Shown: positions 35,270 to 47,439, counted from the stretch's first letter. The stretch: DNA of 64,000 nucleotides from Psilocybe azurescens (GCA_023853785.1 JAJIRX010000732.1:62001-126000); one strand, 5' to 3'. Notes: a model not told the origin generated them from the sequence alone. Numbers and translations: made by a program.

Positions 35270-36439
35270 TGGCTACCAAATCTCCCCCCGCTCAAATACG
35301 CCGAGATCCAACAAGTCATCCGCGCCACGCTCGCCGCTCTCTCTCTTCACGGCCTAGAAGCATGTCTTTTGGGAGCACCGCGATGCTCACGTATGGGATG
35401 GAACATCGGTTGCCTAAGGTGTGTGTGTCACACACTTTCTCACTTTCTCATTGTTTGTGAATTTCCCTCTTCCTCCTTCAATGTGCAAGTCAACCGACTT
35501 CCTGCCTGCCTACCTATAATAATCACAAATTGACTGGGAATGGAATACTGACCGGGGCCGATCATTAATGACATAACAACGATACAGGACGTCGACCTGA
35601 TAATCCTCAACACCGCCCCTGAACAAACAGACGAAGACGTCAAAGCGCTCATCGTGTCCTCCGACCCTATCAACTTTTTCCTGACCGACTCGAGGAAGGA
35701 GGGGGCGACGCATCGGATACTGTGGTGCGCACTCCCACCTCTCAATGTTGAGAGCACTGGCGGCAGCAGCGAGTACGCGACGCCATGGCACACAAGCGGC
35801 AAAAACAAAAACGCTTCCATGTCTTTCAGTTCAAGTTCAAGTCCAAGAAAGCGCAGCACACTAGCACCAGCCAATATCTCCAACGCCGACGTATCATCTT
35901 CATCCTCGCGGCCCAAAAGAGAGAGAGCGTGTAAAGTGGACATCCTGCTCCCGGGCGTCCTCGACATCCCGCATATACCCAAACACGCGCTCTACCGCGA
36001 CCCGTCGGCGTTTTTCCTCTCCTTTTCCTCCTCCTCCTTGGTGTCCAGCCCAACCCCAACTGTGACACCACTGCCAACACCAATCCCAACCCCCACACCC
36101 ACACCAACCCCAATCGCAAGCATCCCCCGCGCGCCCTCCTCACGCTCAAACTGCGCGCATGGGCCGACCATGCCCACCCAACCGCGCCGGACCCCATGCA
36201 CGCCCGCGTCCCCGCGGACGAGGAGGATATCGAGGAGCTGCTGCGTATCCTTTGCCGCCGGCAGGATTCCTAGGGGGCTTGGAGATGAAGGGGAGACGAA
36301 CACGAACGAAGCTGAGGAGGAGGCGTGGATGCACGCTGGGTTCCGGACGTGGAAAGACACGCGCAGGGCGGTGGGAGTGTACACCAGGAAATGGCCGCGG
36401 ACGAAGAGCGCGTGGGGTGCTGTTGGGTTGGGCTTTTGA
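35270..36439 (+). pseudogene. Nucleotidyltransferase-fold protein, decayed copy 1
   Basis: The NTase hallmark is split over an intron: FGSTAMLTYGMEHRLPK at the end of exon 1, then DVDLIILNTAPE in exon 2 (35589 on). This is the GS...DxD arrangement of the fold. Further on are FFLTDSRKEGATHRILWCAL and CKVDILLPGVLDIPHIP. From memory these recur in a large uncharacterised Agaricomycete family. The N-terminal helix is encoded in a shifted frame: LKYAEIQQVIRATLAALSLH is readable only between an extra C in the C6 run near 35286 and a missing base near 35364, so the two shifts cancel. Farther on, the LRAWADHAH and EELLR segment is out of frame with both sides (an extra base near 36246). A (CCAACCCC)-type low-complexity insert lies at 36050-36115. 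The normal activity is unknown. Confidence 0.55.
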
Positions 36440-36700
36440 ATTTGAATTTTGATCTTGGCTTCAGTCATGTCATGTCTTGCTCATGGACGGACGGATGGAT
36501 GCAACAGGTGTACTTATCAACGGCAGGCGGGCGTCAGATTAGACACTGTCCTGTTCAGTATGTATATATGTATATAACTAGAATAAATACAAGTCCTGCA
36601 ACAACAAAAAAATCAATGAGAAGTCAACGTTAGCTCTTCAGTGCATAGCAGCAGTTCGCAGCTTTAGAAAGCACGAGCACGAGCACTCACCATACTCGTG
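35361..36700 (+). repeat. Duplicated segment, copy 1 (NTase-like gene plus 3' flank)
   Basis: This is closely similar to 47441-48830 in the same orientation. The match begins inside exon 1 at the ATGTCTTTT block and runs through the intron, the coding region and the 3' flank, including ATAAATACAAGTCCTGCA and AATCAATGAGAAGTCA. It ends near the AGCACGAG block, where a MITE-like element starts in this copy. About 12 kb of mainly transposon sequence separates the copies. Confidence 0.85.
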
Positions 36701-37298
36701 CCCATTTTTAGTACCTGTGATTATGTAATCACAATTTCTGGTAATGGTCGGGAGTAAACAACCTCTTTTTCAAAAACTATGACATTCAATATACCTGAAA
36801 TTTTAACTCTGTAATTCAATGTTTCCAATTAATACATTTCTAAAATTTTAAAATGATTTATTGTATAGAAACTCTGCAACATGCTTAGTTCTGATTATAT
36901 AAATTCAATTCAAATTAGTGATCAAATCTACATTGCAACATTCATGCTCAGAAGTGTTTCTGCTGCCTAAAAATGAGTAGATATACCTTTAATAGTCTCA
37001 AACATACTATTCATGATTTCTTTAGGCCAAATACAACAATGGAAATATTCTATCCTTCTAAACTCACCATGAGCACTAAAAAGTGTGAAAGTTGACTGAT
37101 TTGTGTACTGTCAATCTAATAATGGATGAGTTTACATATAAATCTGAGGTCATAATCTATTGATAGATAAAATGCTCCCCTTTCAGTTTCAGAGATTTAT
37201 TTATTCTATTTGTTGAGAACCAGGCCATTTAATGTTGACCAACCAGGAGACAAAAGCCATCAAATTACATAATCACGGATACTAAAAATGGGCAAGAG
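36695..37298. mobile_element. MITE-like element, about 604 bp, TA target duplication
   Basis: Near-perfect terminal inverted repeats of about 36 bp start CTCGTGCCCATTTTTAGTA at the left and end TACTAAAAATGGGCAAGAG at the right. TA flanks both sides (36693-36694 and 37299-37300), as for Tc1/mariner-type elements. The interior is AT-rich and has no transposase. It begins where homology between the two NTase copies stops, so it inserted at or near the end of the duplicated segment. Confidence 0.8.
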
Positions 37299-37300
37299 TA

Positions 37301-39683
37301 TGGCGATTCTGGAATCAATTTGAAAGACAGAGAGTCAAAGCAGCTTCCAAGAGTTCCGGTTCCCATGGACTCTGGGTAGATAGATAGAAGATTAATGGGC
37401 ACCTAAATGGAACATTCTTGGCCATCCAAAGGGAGGCAATCGCACTATTTTTGAATGAACCTTAGAGCATCGGAGGCATTGTTAGAAGGTGATGATACCA
37501 GTCAAGAGCCAAAGTGAGATCCCTTAGCATTAGAAGGTTCTGGAACAATCTCACAGTTGTTGAATGAACCCTGTAGCCGGGAGGGCATTGCCAGAAGGCA
37601 ACAATAGTAATCCGAGCCATAATATAACCACATATATCACAGTCCTCAACCCATGACCCATGTATGCAGGTACTAAACCATATTTTATGGTGTTCATGGG
37701 ATATGAATCAATGGCAGTGCCGGCAAGTTTCTATAAAACATTGTTCCCATGTTAGACGACCCACATACCACATTGCATCCAACAACAATCAAACCTGACT
37801 GTAAACCCAGGCTCAATCTTGTTTTCGCCTTGCTCCTCTGAACTGCACTAACTTATTAGATGGAATCTTCTGAACACTCACCTATTAATCTGCAACCTCC
37901 CGACCCTGGCCACAATCCAACTTCTCAAGAGGAAGAAGTATACTCTGAGAACAACACTCCTATGCATATGGCTCTGATGGTCTCGCTCATGTCTGCTAGC
38001 ATGACTATAGCTTTGTTGAAGTCAATTTTCAATACTACCAGGATAATTGTGGACGAGGGATGATAATGGTGGGGCAGATGCTCAAAATGAATGTTGCAAG
38101 TTAACACTGTGTCTGGAGGAGTTCCAGACTTTGATATACCGGGGATGGGGCGCATCCTGCTTATTAATCTCTCCAGTTTTTACAACTTGCTGAAGCATTA
38201 TCATCGGTATGTCTTTGGATAGTATTTTGTTTTCAAGGATGATCTGATTCTCATGAATGCTTAGCATCATCTTGACTATCCACTGTCATATACATTCTGG
38301 ACCTATTTCTATGGAAATTGTAGATAGGTATGCAAGGGATATTAACACATTCCGAGATGAATTTGAAGTAAGTACATAGAATATCTTTGATTGGCTCTGA
38401 GCTCTTATTAATTTTGAGTGATAGTTGCAAGTCTCCCTAATCACTGATAATCATTGCAACGGAGGAGGTACACACACATGCTCCTACTTCTGATTTAAGA
38501 ATCATATCCTGTGCTCACACTTCATTTATAGACATGTTCTCCAACTGCAATAATATTACCATTTATGGTGGAAGCTTTGTTGCGGCTGGTGGTGCCACCA
38601 TAACTCATATCAATCCACAAATTTCTGCCAATGCAAGTCCATTTTTTTGCTAAATACTATGTCAGACTTATGCCACCTGCAGGAAAAGCCTGTCAAACTT
38701 ACTTATGTACAGATCAGCATTTTATTTGGCTTAGCAGGACACATGTGATCTCCTGAGTTGCAAGGCCCAAAGCCATACAACTCTTGCATCGATCTTCATA
38801 CACCATTGCTTCATTCAAAACCACCATAATTTCCAATGGCATGTGATCCTGCAAATACTCCAGGACCTCTACAAGTTATGGCACGGAAGGTTATGTTCAC
38901 ATGGTTCTTAACTTGACCCCATATTTTTATGACTTGTGATAACTAAACCCAGGGCAAAAATAATGTCAGTGCCGGTCAGTGTATGTCAGTGCAGCACTGA
39001 CAGGTAGTTGTCACAGCTTAGCCAAGCCAAGCCAAGCCCACTGGAGAGCCTGAGTTGGCCACTGGTATTTACATAAGGCTAATCACCAAGTAAGCATTCC
39101 ATTGTCCTCAGCATGCATCCCCTGCACAAAACTAACCAGAACATGTACACCCAGCGCACTTCGTATGGATTCTCATCCCCCATTCTGGACTTTCACCTAC
39201 GTGCATCGAACATCCGATGTTCTCAATGCATGGTTCGTCGTTCCTCTCAGGCACAATAGGATCATACTTGAACACCTAGAGATCTTGATCCTTTGCTCTC
39301 CATGCAACATTCATTGGTCCACTAGGTATGTGCTTGAGGTCTCTCCTTACAGCTGACATACTCATACTTATGTTCATCGGTCCACTAGTAGCTGCCCAGC
39401 AGCTGTTGTTATTTGGTCACCTGCCCTTGATCCCTCTCTCCAATTTATTGCCTCTGGCTATTCATTTAGAATTACTTTACATACTGTAGTTACAGGTATT
39501 GTACTGTTGTACCTTTCCTTTGTACCTTTCTTCTTGTTTCAAATTCCATGCTCCAATTTTTTGCAGGTCTTGCTGCTGACATTTAGGGCAAGACCATGCA
39601 CACCTGTATCCACAGCATCCTTGTAAGCCTTGCTTTTAATTCTACAAGACGAGAAACAACAAACACAATGGTGATTAGATGCT
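37301..39683. other. AT-rich region with weak coding remnants
   Basis: Two short stretches look coding. One is 37860-38063 (plus; starts MESSEHSPINLQPPDPGHN). The other, at about 38532-38650, contains CNNITIYGGSFVAAGG, a motif that recurs near the N-terminus of many Agaricomycete proteins of unknown function. They could be exons of one broken gene. The rest is non-coding. A short AAGCC repeat lies at about 39020-39038. Confidence 0.25.
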
Positions 39684-40139
39684 AGTCCTGTGTTTACCGC
39701 ATCCCCAAAACTGCACTGGAAAATGTTTATGTAATCTTCGGACTTTGAAAAGGTGTTGCATCGATTTCACGCAACTAACAAGGCTTTTGGCTATTTTTCT
39801 TAGAGAAAGTTATTCTGTAGAGTATATGGAGCACAGACCAAATTTTAGGTTGAAGATCAATGGGGTTTTTTGTCGGTAGGAAAAGAACTCAAATGCTGTT
39901 CACATGATCCAGATTTAGGCTTGCCATTGAACCTACTTTGCTTAACACTCCCACATCGCCCTCGAGAGATTCCAATTTCTTATAGCAGATTCTCAAAAAC
40001 CACATGAGAAATTATATCTGCTGAAGACTATGAAAAGCGCCCCCTACCATTGTGCACTGGGCTTAGAAAGTAAATTTGAGTCCGAAGATTACATAATGAT
40101 TTTCTAGCACAGTTTTGGGGGCATGGTAAACAACAGACT
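39684..40139. mobile_element. MITE-like element, about 456 bp
   Basis: Inverted repeats of about 60 bp start AGTCCTGTGTTTACCGCATC at the left and end CATGGTAAACAACAGACT at the right. They share the ATGTAATCTTCGGACT core. No transposase is present and no clear target duplication was found, so the exact ends are uncertain. Confidence 0.65.
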
Positions 40140-40532
40140 TCATATTATCATGATCGTATGCACATTCCGCGAATGAGAGCACAGCCAAACTCATCTACGG
40201 ATAAGGAACAAGTGAGAAGTAGGAATTCCCTTTCGGAATTTTCATTAAGGCCTCATCCTGATGTTTAATGATTTTCATCAGCTTTTGCAGCTTCTTTAAT
40301 ATCGAGTATTATATTCATAAATACATAAACCTTTGGGCCTTTCGTTTCCCTACCTCTCTTGGCCCTTTCTCATCCTCAGAGATTTTCATTCTCGCTTTTC
40401 ACAAGCTCAAACCGTAATCTCTTTATTTTTGCTCTCTCATTCCATTCCAAAAATCACTCCTGCTCTATCTGCTCTTTTGGATCTGCTTATCTCCCGCATC
40501 TCCTTCCTTTTTTCACAGGTCTTTCCGAGAGC

Positions 40533-41946
40533 ATGGTTGACACCTCCAGTGATGTCAACCCAAATGGTATGCCCCTCCTCCTCAGTCTGAACCTACTCCC
40601 CCCCCCCACCGGTGATGATACCAGTACTGGGACCAGGAACAATGTTCCCGATCCTGTGCTTCCTCTGCGGAATTGCTGCACACATATTTCCAAACACATC
40701 AGCAGTGTTCTTCGGGCTCTCCTGCTTTCTTTGAAACTCTCTTGTAACAAGAAAATTGAGAACGAGAATCTGGCTCGTGTGGACAGGGACACCAATCATC
40801 AGATCGACCCAATTACTTTCCCAGAGCCTGGTTCCCCTCAGGCCTCTGTCATTTCTCTAACGGAGGAGGACAAGGCCAACCTTTGCAATCCCTCGATTGC
40901 ACATAAACTGTTTGATCTCATGCCTCAGTATATCATTTCTTGGCTCGCTGTGGAGGATGCACAGGTCAAAGAATTGAAAAGAAAGCATGATGAGTCCCTT
41001 AAGGACCCAGTCTCAGTTGCAGAAGACAGAGTAGCTAAGTGCCATTGCATGCAAGGTGCCCAGCTCACTCTCCGTGACCCATTAGCTCCAGCTTCCTTTA
41101 CTCTTCCCCAAATTATGTTTGATACCAAAAATATGGTTGCCATTCCCCTTTCCTTTTCACACAAAAGAACCTCTGTTACATCATCGATGACCTTGCTAGC
41201 CTTCCCACAAAGAAGGTCAATTCCTGTTCTGGCAATTCAAAAGCCATGTATATTCTCGACATAGAGAAACTCATGGTCAAGCTCAGCACAGAGCTTTCTA
41301 TGGATTTTGGCTCTTACCTCCAAGCTGCAGACCAATATTATAAATTCCAGCTACAATGCTCTGCTGACAAAGAATGGGGAGACATTTGGTCTGCCCACTT
41401 TCGCTTTTTGATACATGCCCTGATGCTGCCGAACTGTTCCCTGCATGGATGCATGTGGAGCACAAGATGTGCCATGACACGCACACCTACCACCAACATT
41501 ACCTGATTTCTGACTATGAAGCGGCTTACAATCACTCGGTGATCGAACACAAACAGCGCACATCTGCGCCAAGCTGACATCTCTAAACTGAATGTCAAGA
41601 TGGTGCAAATGCGGGAGCACATGGCCAGGATGTCCAAATCCTCCAGCTCCTCTTCTTTTTCTGGTTTCAATTCTTGTTGGCCCACAAACTCTTTTTTCCT
41701 CTCCTTTGAGTTCTCTTTTTTCCCAACGGCAGTAGGAGCTCGATCCCTCCTATCTGCCTCTTATGTGCAGAGATTGGCCATACCCTCGCCAGCCACCCCA
41801 GGGATAAAATCCCAGCTAAGTTTCCTGATGGGAAAAATGCATGGGCACGACTCATCAATGGCAGACTCATCTCCCCTGACAACAAGGAGATCTGCATCAG
41901 CTTCAATCTCTGGGGTGCTGTCAGGGCAACACTAAAATCAGTGTGA
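40533..41946 (+). pseudogene. Tyrosine-recombinase retrotransposon ORF1 (gag-like), frameshifted
   Basis: The frame opens with MVDTSSDVNPNGMP and runs to about 41160, then continues in another frame as FFTQKNLCYIIDDLASLP. It then reads KAMYILDIEKLMVKL and AWMHVEHKMCHDTHTYHQHY. It ends with a zinc-knuckle-like CLLCAEIGHTLASH, then KEICISFNLWGAVRATL. The zinc motif followed by an EICISFN block, placed before a reverse transcriptase, matches ORF1 of DIRS-like elements common in Agaricomycetes. At least two frameshifts are present. Confidence 0.6.
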
Positions 41947-42189
41947 CAAGGCCACCAACAAAGACAAGCAAGAGAGTAAGAGCAGAGGATGAGGAGAGAG
42001 CAGAGGATAGACTTATGAGGAATCAATGATCTAAAGGTTCACACCAATGATAGTGGAAATCCTAAGAGATTGAAGCTGGGGATCTACCTACAAAACATGC
42101 AGTACTTATACTACTCTAGAGATGACTGACTAAGTAAGATTCCATGATGAGTAATAAGAAGAACCATGATGAATAATAAAGAAAGCAAT

Positions 42190-43262
42190 TAATAAGTAAT
42201 GATCTTATTATCCTCTTATCCCCTCCTGGTCCACAACCTAGAGCATGGCTTTCCCCTGGGCCCCATGCCCTCTCTCAATTCTACATACATCTTGAAGAAT
42301 CACCCTTCTTGCTTGAACTACCCCGACGAAGTCTCAGGCTATCTTCATGAAGAGGTTTCTGCTGGACGCATGTCCAGTCCATTCTCAAGGATGCTATCGA
42401 ACTCATTCTTCGGGGACCTTTTCAATCCTCCCCTTTAATTGTTGCTGTATAGCCTCAAGGCCCTGGCAAACCAGACAAAATTTGCATCTGTTGCAACCTC
42501 TCCAAGGCCACGAAGGACATTCCCTCCATGAACTCCTTTATCAAAAAATCTGACTTTCCTACCCGCTTTGACTGCACAGCAAGGGTTGCTGACATTGTAC
42601 GTGTTATTATTCTCTAATCCCAGGCTCTTCTTCCTATCACAAGCCGCTGGCTTGTCCACTCTGCCCAGTGGGTTGGGCTCTCATGCTCAACGGTTCTTTC
42701 ATTATCATTATCATCTTATAATCTGCATTAGATGTGCCAAGGCTCTCCTGCCTCTATCTCATAATCTATCATATATTCATAATCTCATTATTATCATCAT
42801 TATCAGGTTTCACTGGCCCCTCCGGGCACCGAGGCATGCACCCTCGACATCAAAAAGTTCCATTGAACTTGCCCCGTCCTTCCTGATCACAAGCCTTGGC
42901 TTGTGGTTCAGGGGTTAGGTGCCGATGACTTCTACATTGATCACTGCCATCCTTTCGGCACTGCCTGCACAAGCAGTAACTCAGGCATGATTGCCAACGC
43001 TCTGGTGGACATTTGGATGGCCGCTGGTATATCTCCCATCCTAAAATATGAGAATGACCTCAACATATTCCGCTTTCCAACCCCTGACAGCTCCTTTGTT
43101 GTAGGCAAATTTTGATATGATTACAACTGGGATTTGATGCTTCGTGTGGTCAAAAGCCTTCGCATTCCATGGCACACAAGAAAAGGAAATAAATGCTTCT
43201 CCAATATGACTATTTTCATCGGACTCACATGGGACCTCACCAATCGCGAATGTGTCCCTCCC
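42190..43262 (+). pseudogene. Reverse transcriptase of the DIRS-like element, degenerate
   Basis: Coding runs in several frames. YPLLVHNLEHGFPLG opens the domain, followed by an ELILRGPFQSSPLIVAV segment. Then come CTARVADI and a putative intron 42598-42807 that rejoins at VSLAPPGTEACTLDIKKFH (RT motif A region). Next are HKPWLVVQG and FYIDHCHPFG, and IANALVDIWMAAGISPILKYENDLNIFRFP. The catalytic box reads YEND instead of YEDD (43047-43058), so a metal-binding Asp has become Asn. In-frame stops and frameshifts add to the damage. The region 41947-42190 between ORF1 and RT is filled with purine-rich sequence. Confidence 0.65.
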
Positions 43263-43554
43263 TGAAAAGAAGCATACAAAATTCCTTTCCCGCACGACTA
43301 GTTTTGTGAATTCTTTCTCGGCATCTCAGTGTTATCTGAATGACATCAAGAAAATACATGGTTCGCTGTGTTATATTTCCTTCATCTACCCTCTTGGCCA
43401 CTCCCATCTTCCTTCCCTGTCAAATTTTGCTATTTCTTTCAAGGGAGATGACTATTCCTGTCGATATCCCCCTTCTTCAGTCATCACAGACATGCATTGG
43501 TGGTCCGCCACCCTCAAAGTTCCTGGCATCGTTTGTCATCTCATCCCGCAGGGC

Positions 43555-43975
43555 CCTCTGAGAGATATGGGCATATTTGTGGATGCTAGCACTTCGTGGG
43601 GCATTGGTATTATCATCGCTGGGAAATGGGCTGCATTCAAACTCGCTCCTGACTGGAAGGAGCCGGGCAGAGACATCTGCTGGCTGGAGACTTTGGCAGT
43701 CGAATTTGCAGTCTATTTTTGGAAGCCATGGACATCTCTAACTCCCATCTTCTCATCCATTCCGACAACAAAGGCACCATCAGCGCCATCACCAAAGAAC
43801 ATAGTTCTAATTATCATATCAATTATTCTGTTCATCACTGTCATACTGCCCTTGCTTCTATGTTTGTCTCCCCAGAACTACACTATGTTGCCTCGGACAA
43901 TAATCTGGCAGATCCCTCTCGCACAGAGTCAGTGGTCCTTCGGATTCCAAAATCGATGTCAAATTTGTGCTCCCC
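43555..43975 (+). pseudogene. RNase H domain of the DIRS-like element
   Basis: The acidic residues of an RNase H are readable. These are IFVDASTSWGIGI, then CWLETLAVEFAVYF. After a frame change near 43720 come LLIHSDNKGTISAI and a terminal DNNLADPSR. All four catalytic acidic positions (D, E, D, D) are kept although the frame is broken. Confidence 0.6.
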
Positions 43976-44429
43976 TGCAAGCTCCACTCCTTTTTTTCTT
44001 CCTAATGATTTTTGCATCCTATCGTGATGGACCTCGGGAAGGCTGGTGTTCCATGAGTGGGAATGGTACTTCCCTACCATCCCTGCCACACCTCGTGCCC
44101 TCACCAAACATCCCCGAACCTTCTCTTTTTTCTCGCTTCTTTTCCCCCCCTTCTCCTTGTCCTGCCACTTTATCCTACAATCACCATTTCTCTTATCTGA
44201 CTGCTCATGCATCCCATTCTCTAGTTTACAATTCTAAGTCCTGCTTGCAATATTCCTCTGTTTCCAGCACTGCCAACTCTAAAGTATTACATTCCAGAGA
44301 CTTTCATCCTTCTCTTACCCATCATTCTCATATTATTAACAAAGTTACAGTTGCTCACAGTTTGTCTCATACTTTTGTTCTCTGAGTCCCGTTTCTTCCT
44401 CAGTTCCAATTTCTTCCTTATCGATAGAT

Positions 44430-45717
44430 GTGCCGCTTCTTGCATCTTCTTCCATATCCTCTTCTGTTCATCATCCACCCTCTCTCCCCTCTCAACGCCC
44501 TGTGCCCTCTCCTGCCTATATGCAATATCAACTCATCTGCACCCCCTGCAGCCTCTTCCGTCCTGCAGTGCCGGCTCTTCACAGGCTATCCGCTTGGACA
44601 TCTCCTTACGATCGCCGCATGCAAACGTTCCTTGCAGAGTCGCATCCCGAAGAAGTTGTTAATAAAGCTTACTCTTTTGTATTGGACACCCTCTCAGACA
44701 ACACAAAGTCAACCTATGCTGCAGGTATACACCGATTTCATGAATTTTGCAATGAGAAAGGGCTAGACAAGGAGGCTTGCATGCCCACATCCGTTATCAC
44801 ACTCACGGCGTTTGTCCACTGGGCTGCTGGCCGTGTATCAGGCAACACTGTTTGCTCTTGGCTTTCAGGTGTTCGCTCCTGGCATATCCAGAAGAACGCC
44901 CCATGGAACGGGGATCACGAATGGCTGACCCTCGCTCGCATGTCTGCTAACAAAGCTGGATCTTCTTTCAAGCATGCACCTCGTGCTCCTGTTTCCCTTG
45001 AACACCTCCATGAACTCAAACGTCATATCGACATTTTGAAATCATTCAACGCAGCCATTTGGGCTTGTGCGTTGGTTACCTTCTTCAGCTGCTGGCATCT
45101 AGGCAAAACCACAGTCAAATCTCCTTCATCATTCTCCCCAACCTACAATGTCCTAGCAGGTGCTGGCCACATCTCCTTCTGTTCATCTGGCAACACTCTC
45201 GTTTCAGCCAACTTCCACATCCCGTGGACGAAGACAACACATGAGGGAGGGAGCAGAGGTCATCGTTACGGCTCAGACCAACGACCTCTGTCCGGTCAAG
45301 GCATTGCTCAACCACACACGTATAAACTGCACCACTCCATCTTGCTTCTCCCTCTTCGCCTATTGCGAGTCTAGTGGTTGTTGGTCAAACATGACCAGAA
45401 GCTCATTTCTTGACTTTGTGACCAAAATATGGGATGATGCTGACCTTGCACATATCTCAGGTCATTCCTTTCACATTGGGGGTGCAGTTGCTCTTCTCCT
45501 TGCAGGTGTTCCCCCTGAGGTTCTTCATAATTTCTCTCCTCAGTCCAACCATACTGACTTTCCTCAGGTTGTAGCTGCCACTGGCGGCTGGACTTCTCTT
45601 GCCTTCCTCCTGTACTGGCATCACATGACTGAAATCATTCCTATGTTTACCACCTCCACATATTCAAAATCAGATATGGACTCCATCTCTTCCTCCATTG
45701 ATCAGTTCCGTATATGA
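44430..45717 (+). pseudogene. Tyrosine recombinase of the DIRS-like element, catalytic Arg lost
   Basis: The core-binding part (SDNTKSTYAAGIHRFHEFC, then VCSWLSGVRSWHIQKNAPW) and the catalytic part are easy to see. In place of the box A arginine there is His (FFSCWHLGKTT, codon 45096-45098). In place of the box B arginine there is also His (GHSFHIGGAVALL, codon 45472-45474). The nucleophilic Tyr (FLLYWHHM, 45613) is kept. A frameshift lies near 45240 between WTKTTHE and GAEVIVTAQT. A 48-nt GT...CAG stretch (about 45521-45568) interrupts PPEVVAATGGW and looks like a spliceosomal intron. Terminal repeats of the whole element were not identified. Confidence 0.75.
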
Positions 45718-46409
45718 TGTAACATTACCATGTCCTCCATTTCCAACGCTGCTTGTTGACTCATTCTCCGTCCCGTCTCCTCATCTGTGTTTATTCTCTA
45801 TTCTCTATGTCTCCTTACTTGTGTACTCTTGCTGTCATTTGTATCTCGTCTACATTGCTTTTCTCATTGCTGTCTACTGTTTACAAGCTGTTTGTTAATG
45901 AACATAAAATATTTCTTGGACCTGTTGCAATTCTTTGAGACTTGCATTCATTCCCTTCAAACTCCTGTCTATCAAGCGGAGCTCTGCTCTGTTTGGGTTG
46001 GTCTCCAATTGGGTCCTGATTGTTTCCAATTGTGCCGTTTGTGAGCTCTGCTCCATTCGGTACAGCCACTTGGATTCCGATTTGGCTTTCCCACTTGGTT
46101 TCCCAAGCACTCAGGCCTTTGGTGGCCCACAATCTTCTCATTTCGCTTTCATGTCGTGCATCGCGTGCATTTCATGTTGCCTCTCGCGAATTTCAGTTGT
46201 TCACGTGACCCGACTTCTGGGTCCCTTCCGACCAGCCGCCAAAGCCCTCTCGCACCCACAAAAGATTCATGTTCCACGAATATTTTGTTCTCTCTCTCTT
46301 CGACTTCCCATTCCCTTCCTCCTGTGAAGGAATTCCTTTTGAATGCATAGTAACTTATCACATAATATCGATGTCTGTCTAGGAGAGACTAATTAGATGC
46401 TATTCACCA
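45718..46409. other. 3' part of the DIRS-like element, no gene
   Basis: C/T-rich sequence follows the recombinase. It is probably the 3' untranslated or terminal-repeat part of the retroelement. Open frames here are low-complexity. The right end of the element was not found. Confidence 0.35.
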
Positions 46410-47431
46410 GCAATTCCTTCGCAACACGTGCCGCGGGAAGGTCCGATCACCTTCCTTATCGGGACACATTGGCTTCGTTCAATTGTTCAATCGTTTTGCG
46501 ACGTGTACCAGACAAATTATGCAGTGTCGAAACACTCTAATGCAGAATCCCGGTATTATACAGTAGCTATCACTACAAATATGTATTTAAAAAGAATGCA
46601 CCGTGCTATTATCACCTGTAGCACTGCTAGCTGTTCGCTTTCTAAGGACTGATCATGAGGCGCTTTTGGTCTTTCCTTTTTGTGTTAGTCCTTGTATCCA
46701 CCCCCACTGGCAAGTACTTTTGGGTCTCTGGGAAAAACACTTTTATGCTTGTAGCCACTGTGATATCTAGTTGGATAACATCAGCAAGCTTTGGATTTTT
46801 ACACCACAGGAAGAAGCGAGGTATTTCTCACATAAATCGATAGTTTCAACACTCCCAAATTAGCTTGACCGCCTTTTCTGCACATGATCATGGGTTGCCA
46901 TCAGAATCTCGAAGTGAAGATAGATTCACTAGGGCAACAAAGGTATGGTATCCTATGCTTCCTGAATCAAATTCAGAAAGGCTTTCAAATCTGCCTCGGT
47001 GATTTGTGATGTGTCTTCGTCTTCGTCCTCTTCCTCTCTTCGCCATTGGAAATTACAGAATTTACTTTGTTAGCTTTTTTCTTCGTGCTGCCGAGTTTGA
47101 AATTTGCTTCAATTTTGAGTAATGATAAACAATATAGCAATGTGCTATTGTTGACTAGACGGAACACTGCCTAAAAGGCTACCATGGTCCACAGTTACAC
47201 TCATTTACAATGGGTTTACAACACTTATATGTAATCTGGACTCATTCAAATTATTATTATAAAGTTAGATACAGTGGCGTATTAGTAGGTAGGAATGTTC
47301 AGCCATCAGCGCGAGTGAGTAACAAGCCATTCAATGTTTGACTGACCCACATTCTTAATGTCCCAGTCCGATGTTGGGCACATTGGGAAATATGATCGGA
47401 CTTTCCCCGGTACGTGTTGCGAAGGAATTGC
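46410..47431. mobile_element. Non-autonomous DNA element with about 40-bp inverted repeats
   Basis: The left end begins GCAATTCCTTCGCAACACGT and the right end is its near-perfect reverse complement (47391-47431, ending GTTGCGAAGGAATTGC). Similarity continues for about 40 bases through GTCCGATCA. There is no transposase inside; the 62-codon open stretch at 46655 is hydrophobic and unrecognised. TTCAC occurs just outside both ends (46403-46407 and 47435-47439) and may be a target duplication, but two or three bases at each end do not pair. The right end lies a few bases from where NTase copy 2 begins. Confidence 0.75.
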
Positions 47432-47439
47432 GGGTTCAC

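Noticed and set aside
35826..36468. Minus-strand Gly/Val-rich open frames over the NTase gene
   Set aside because: They mirror the Pro/Thr-rich low-complexity insert of the NTase gene on the other strand, and the same shadows occur at copy 2.
43252..44385. 377-codon plus-strand open frame inside the retroelement
   Set aside because: It crosses the RT-RNase H-recombinase region in mixed frames. Only a short part (IFVDASTSWGIGI) is the true RNase H frame; the rest is low-complexity out-of-frame sequence.
40501..46340. Assigning exact termini to the DIRS-like retroelement
   Set aside because: I looked for split direct or inverted terminal repeats between 40.1-40.5 kb and 45.7-46.4 kb and found none convincing, so no element boundary is given.
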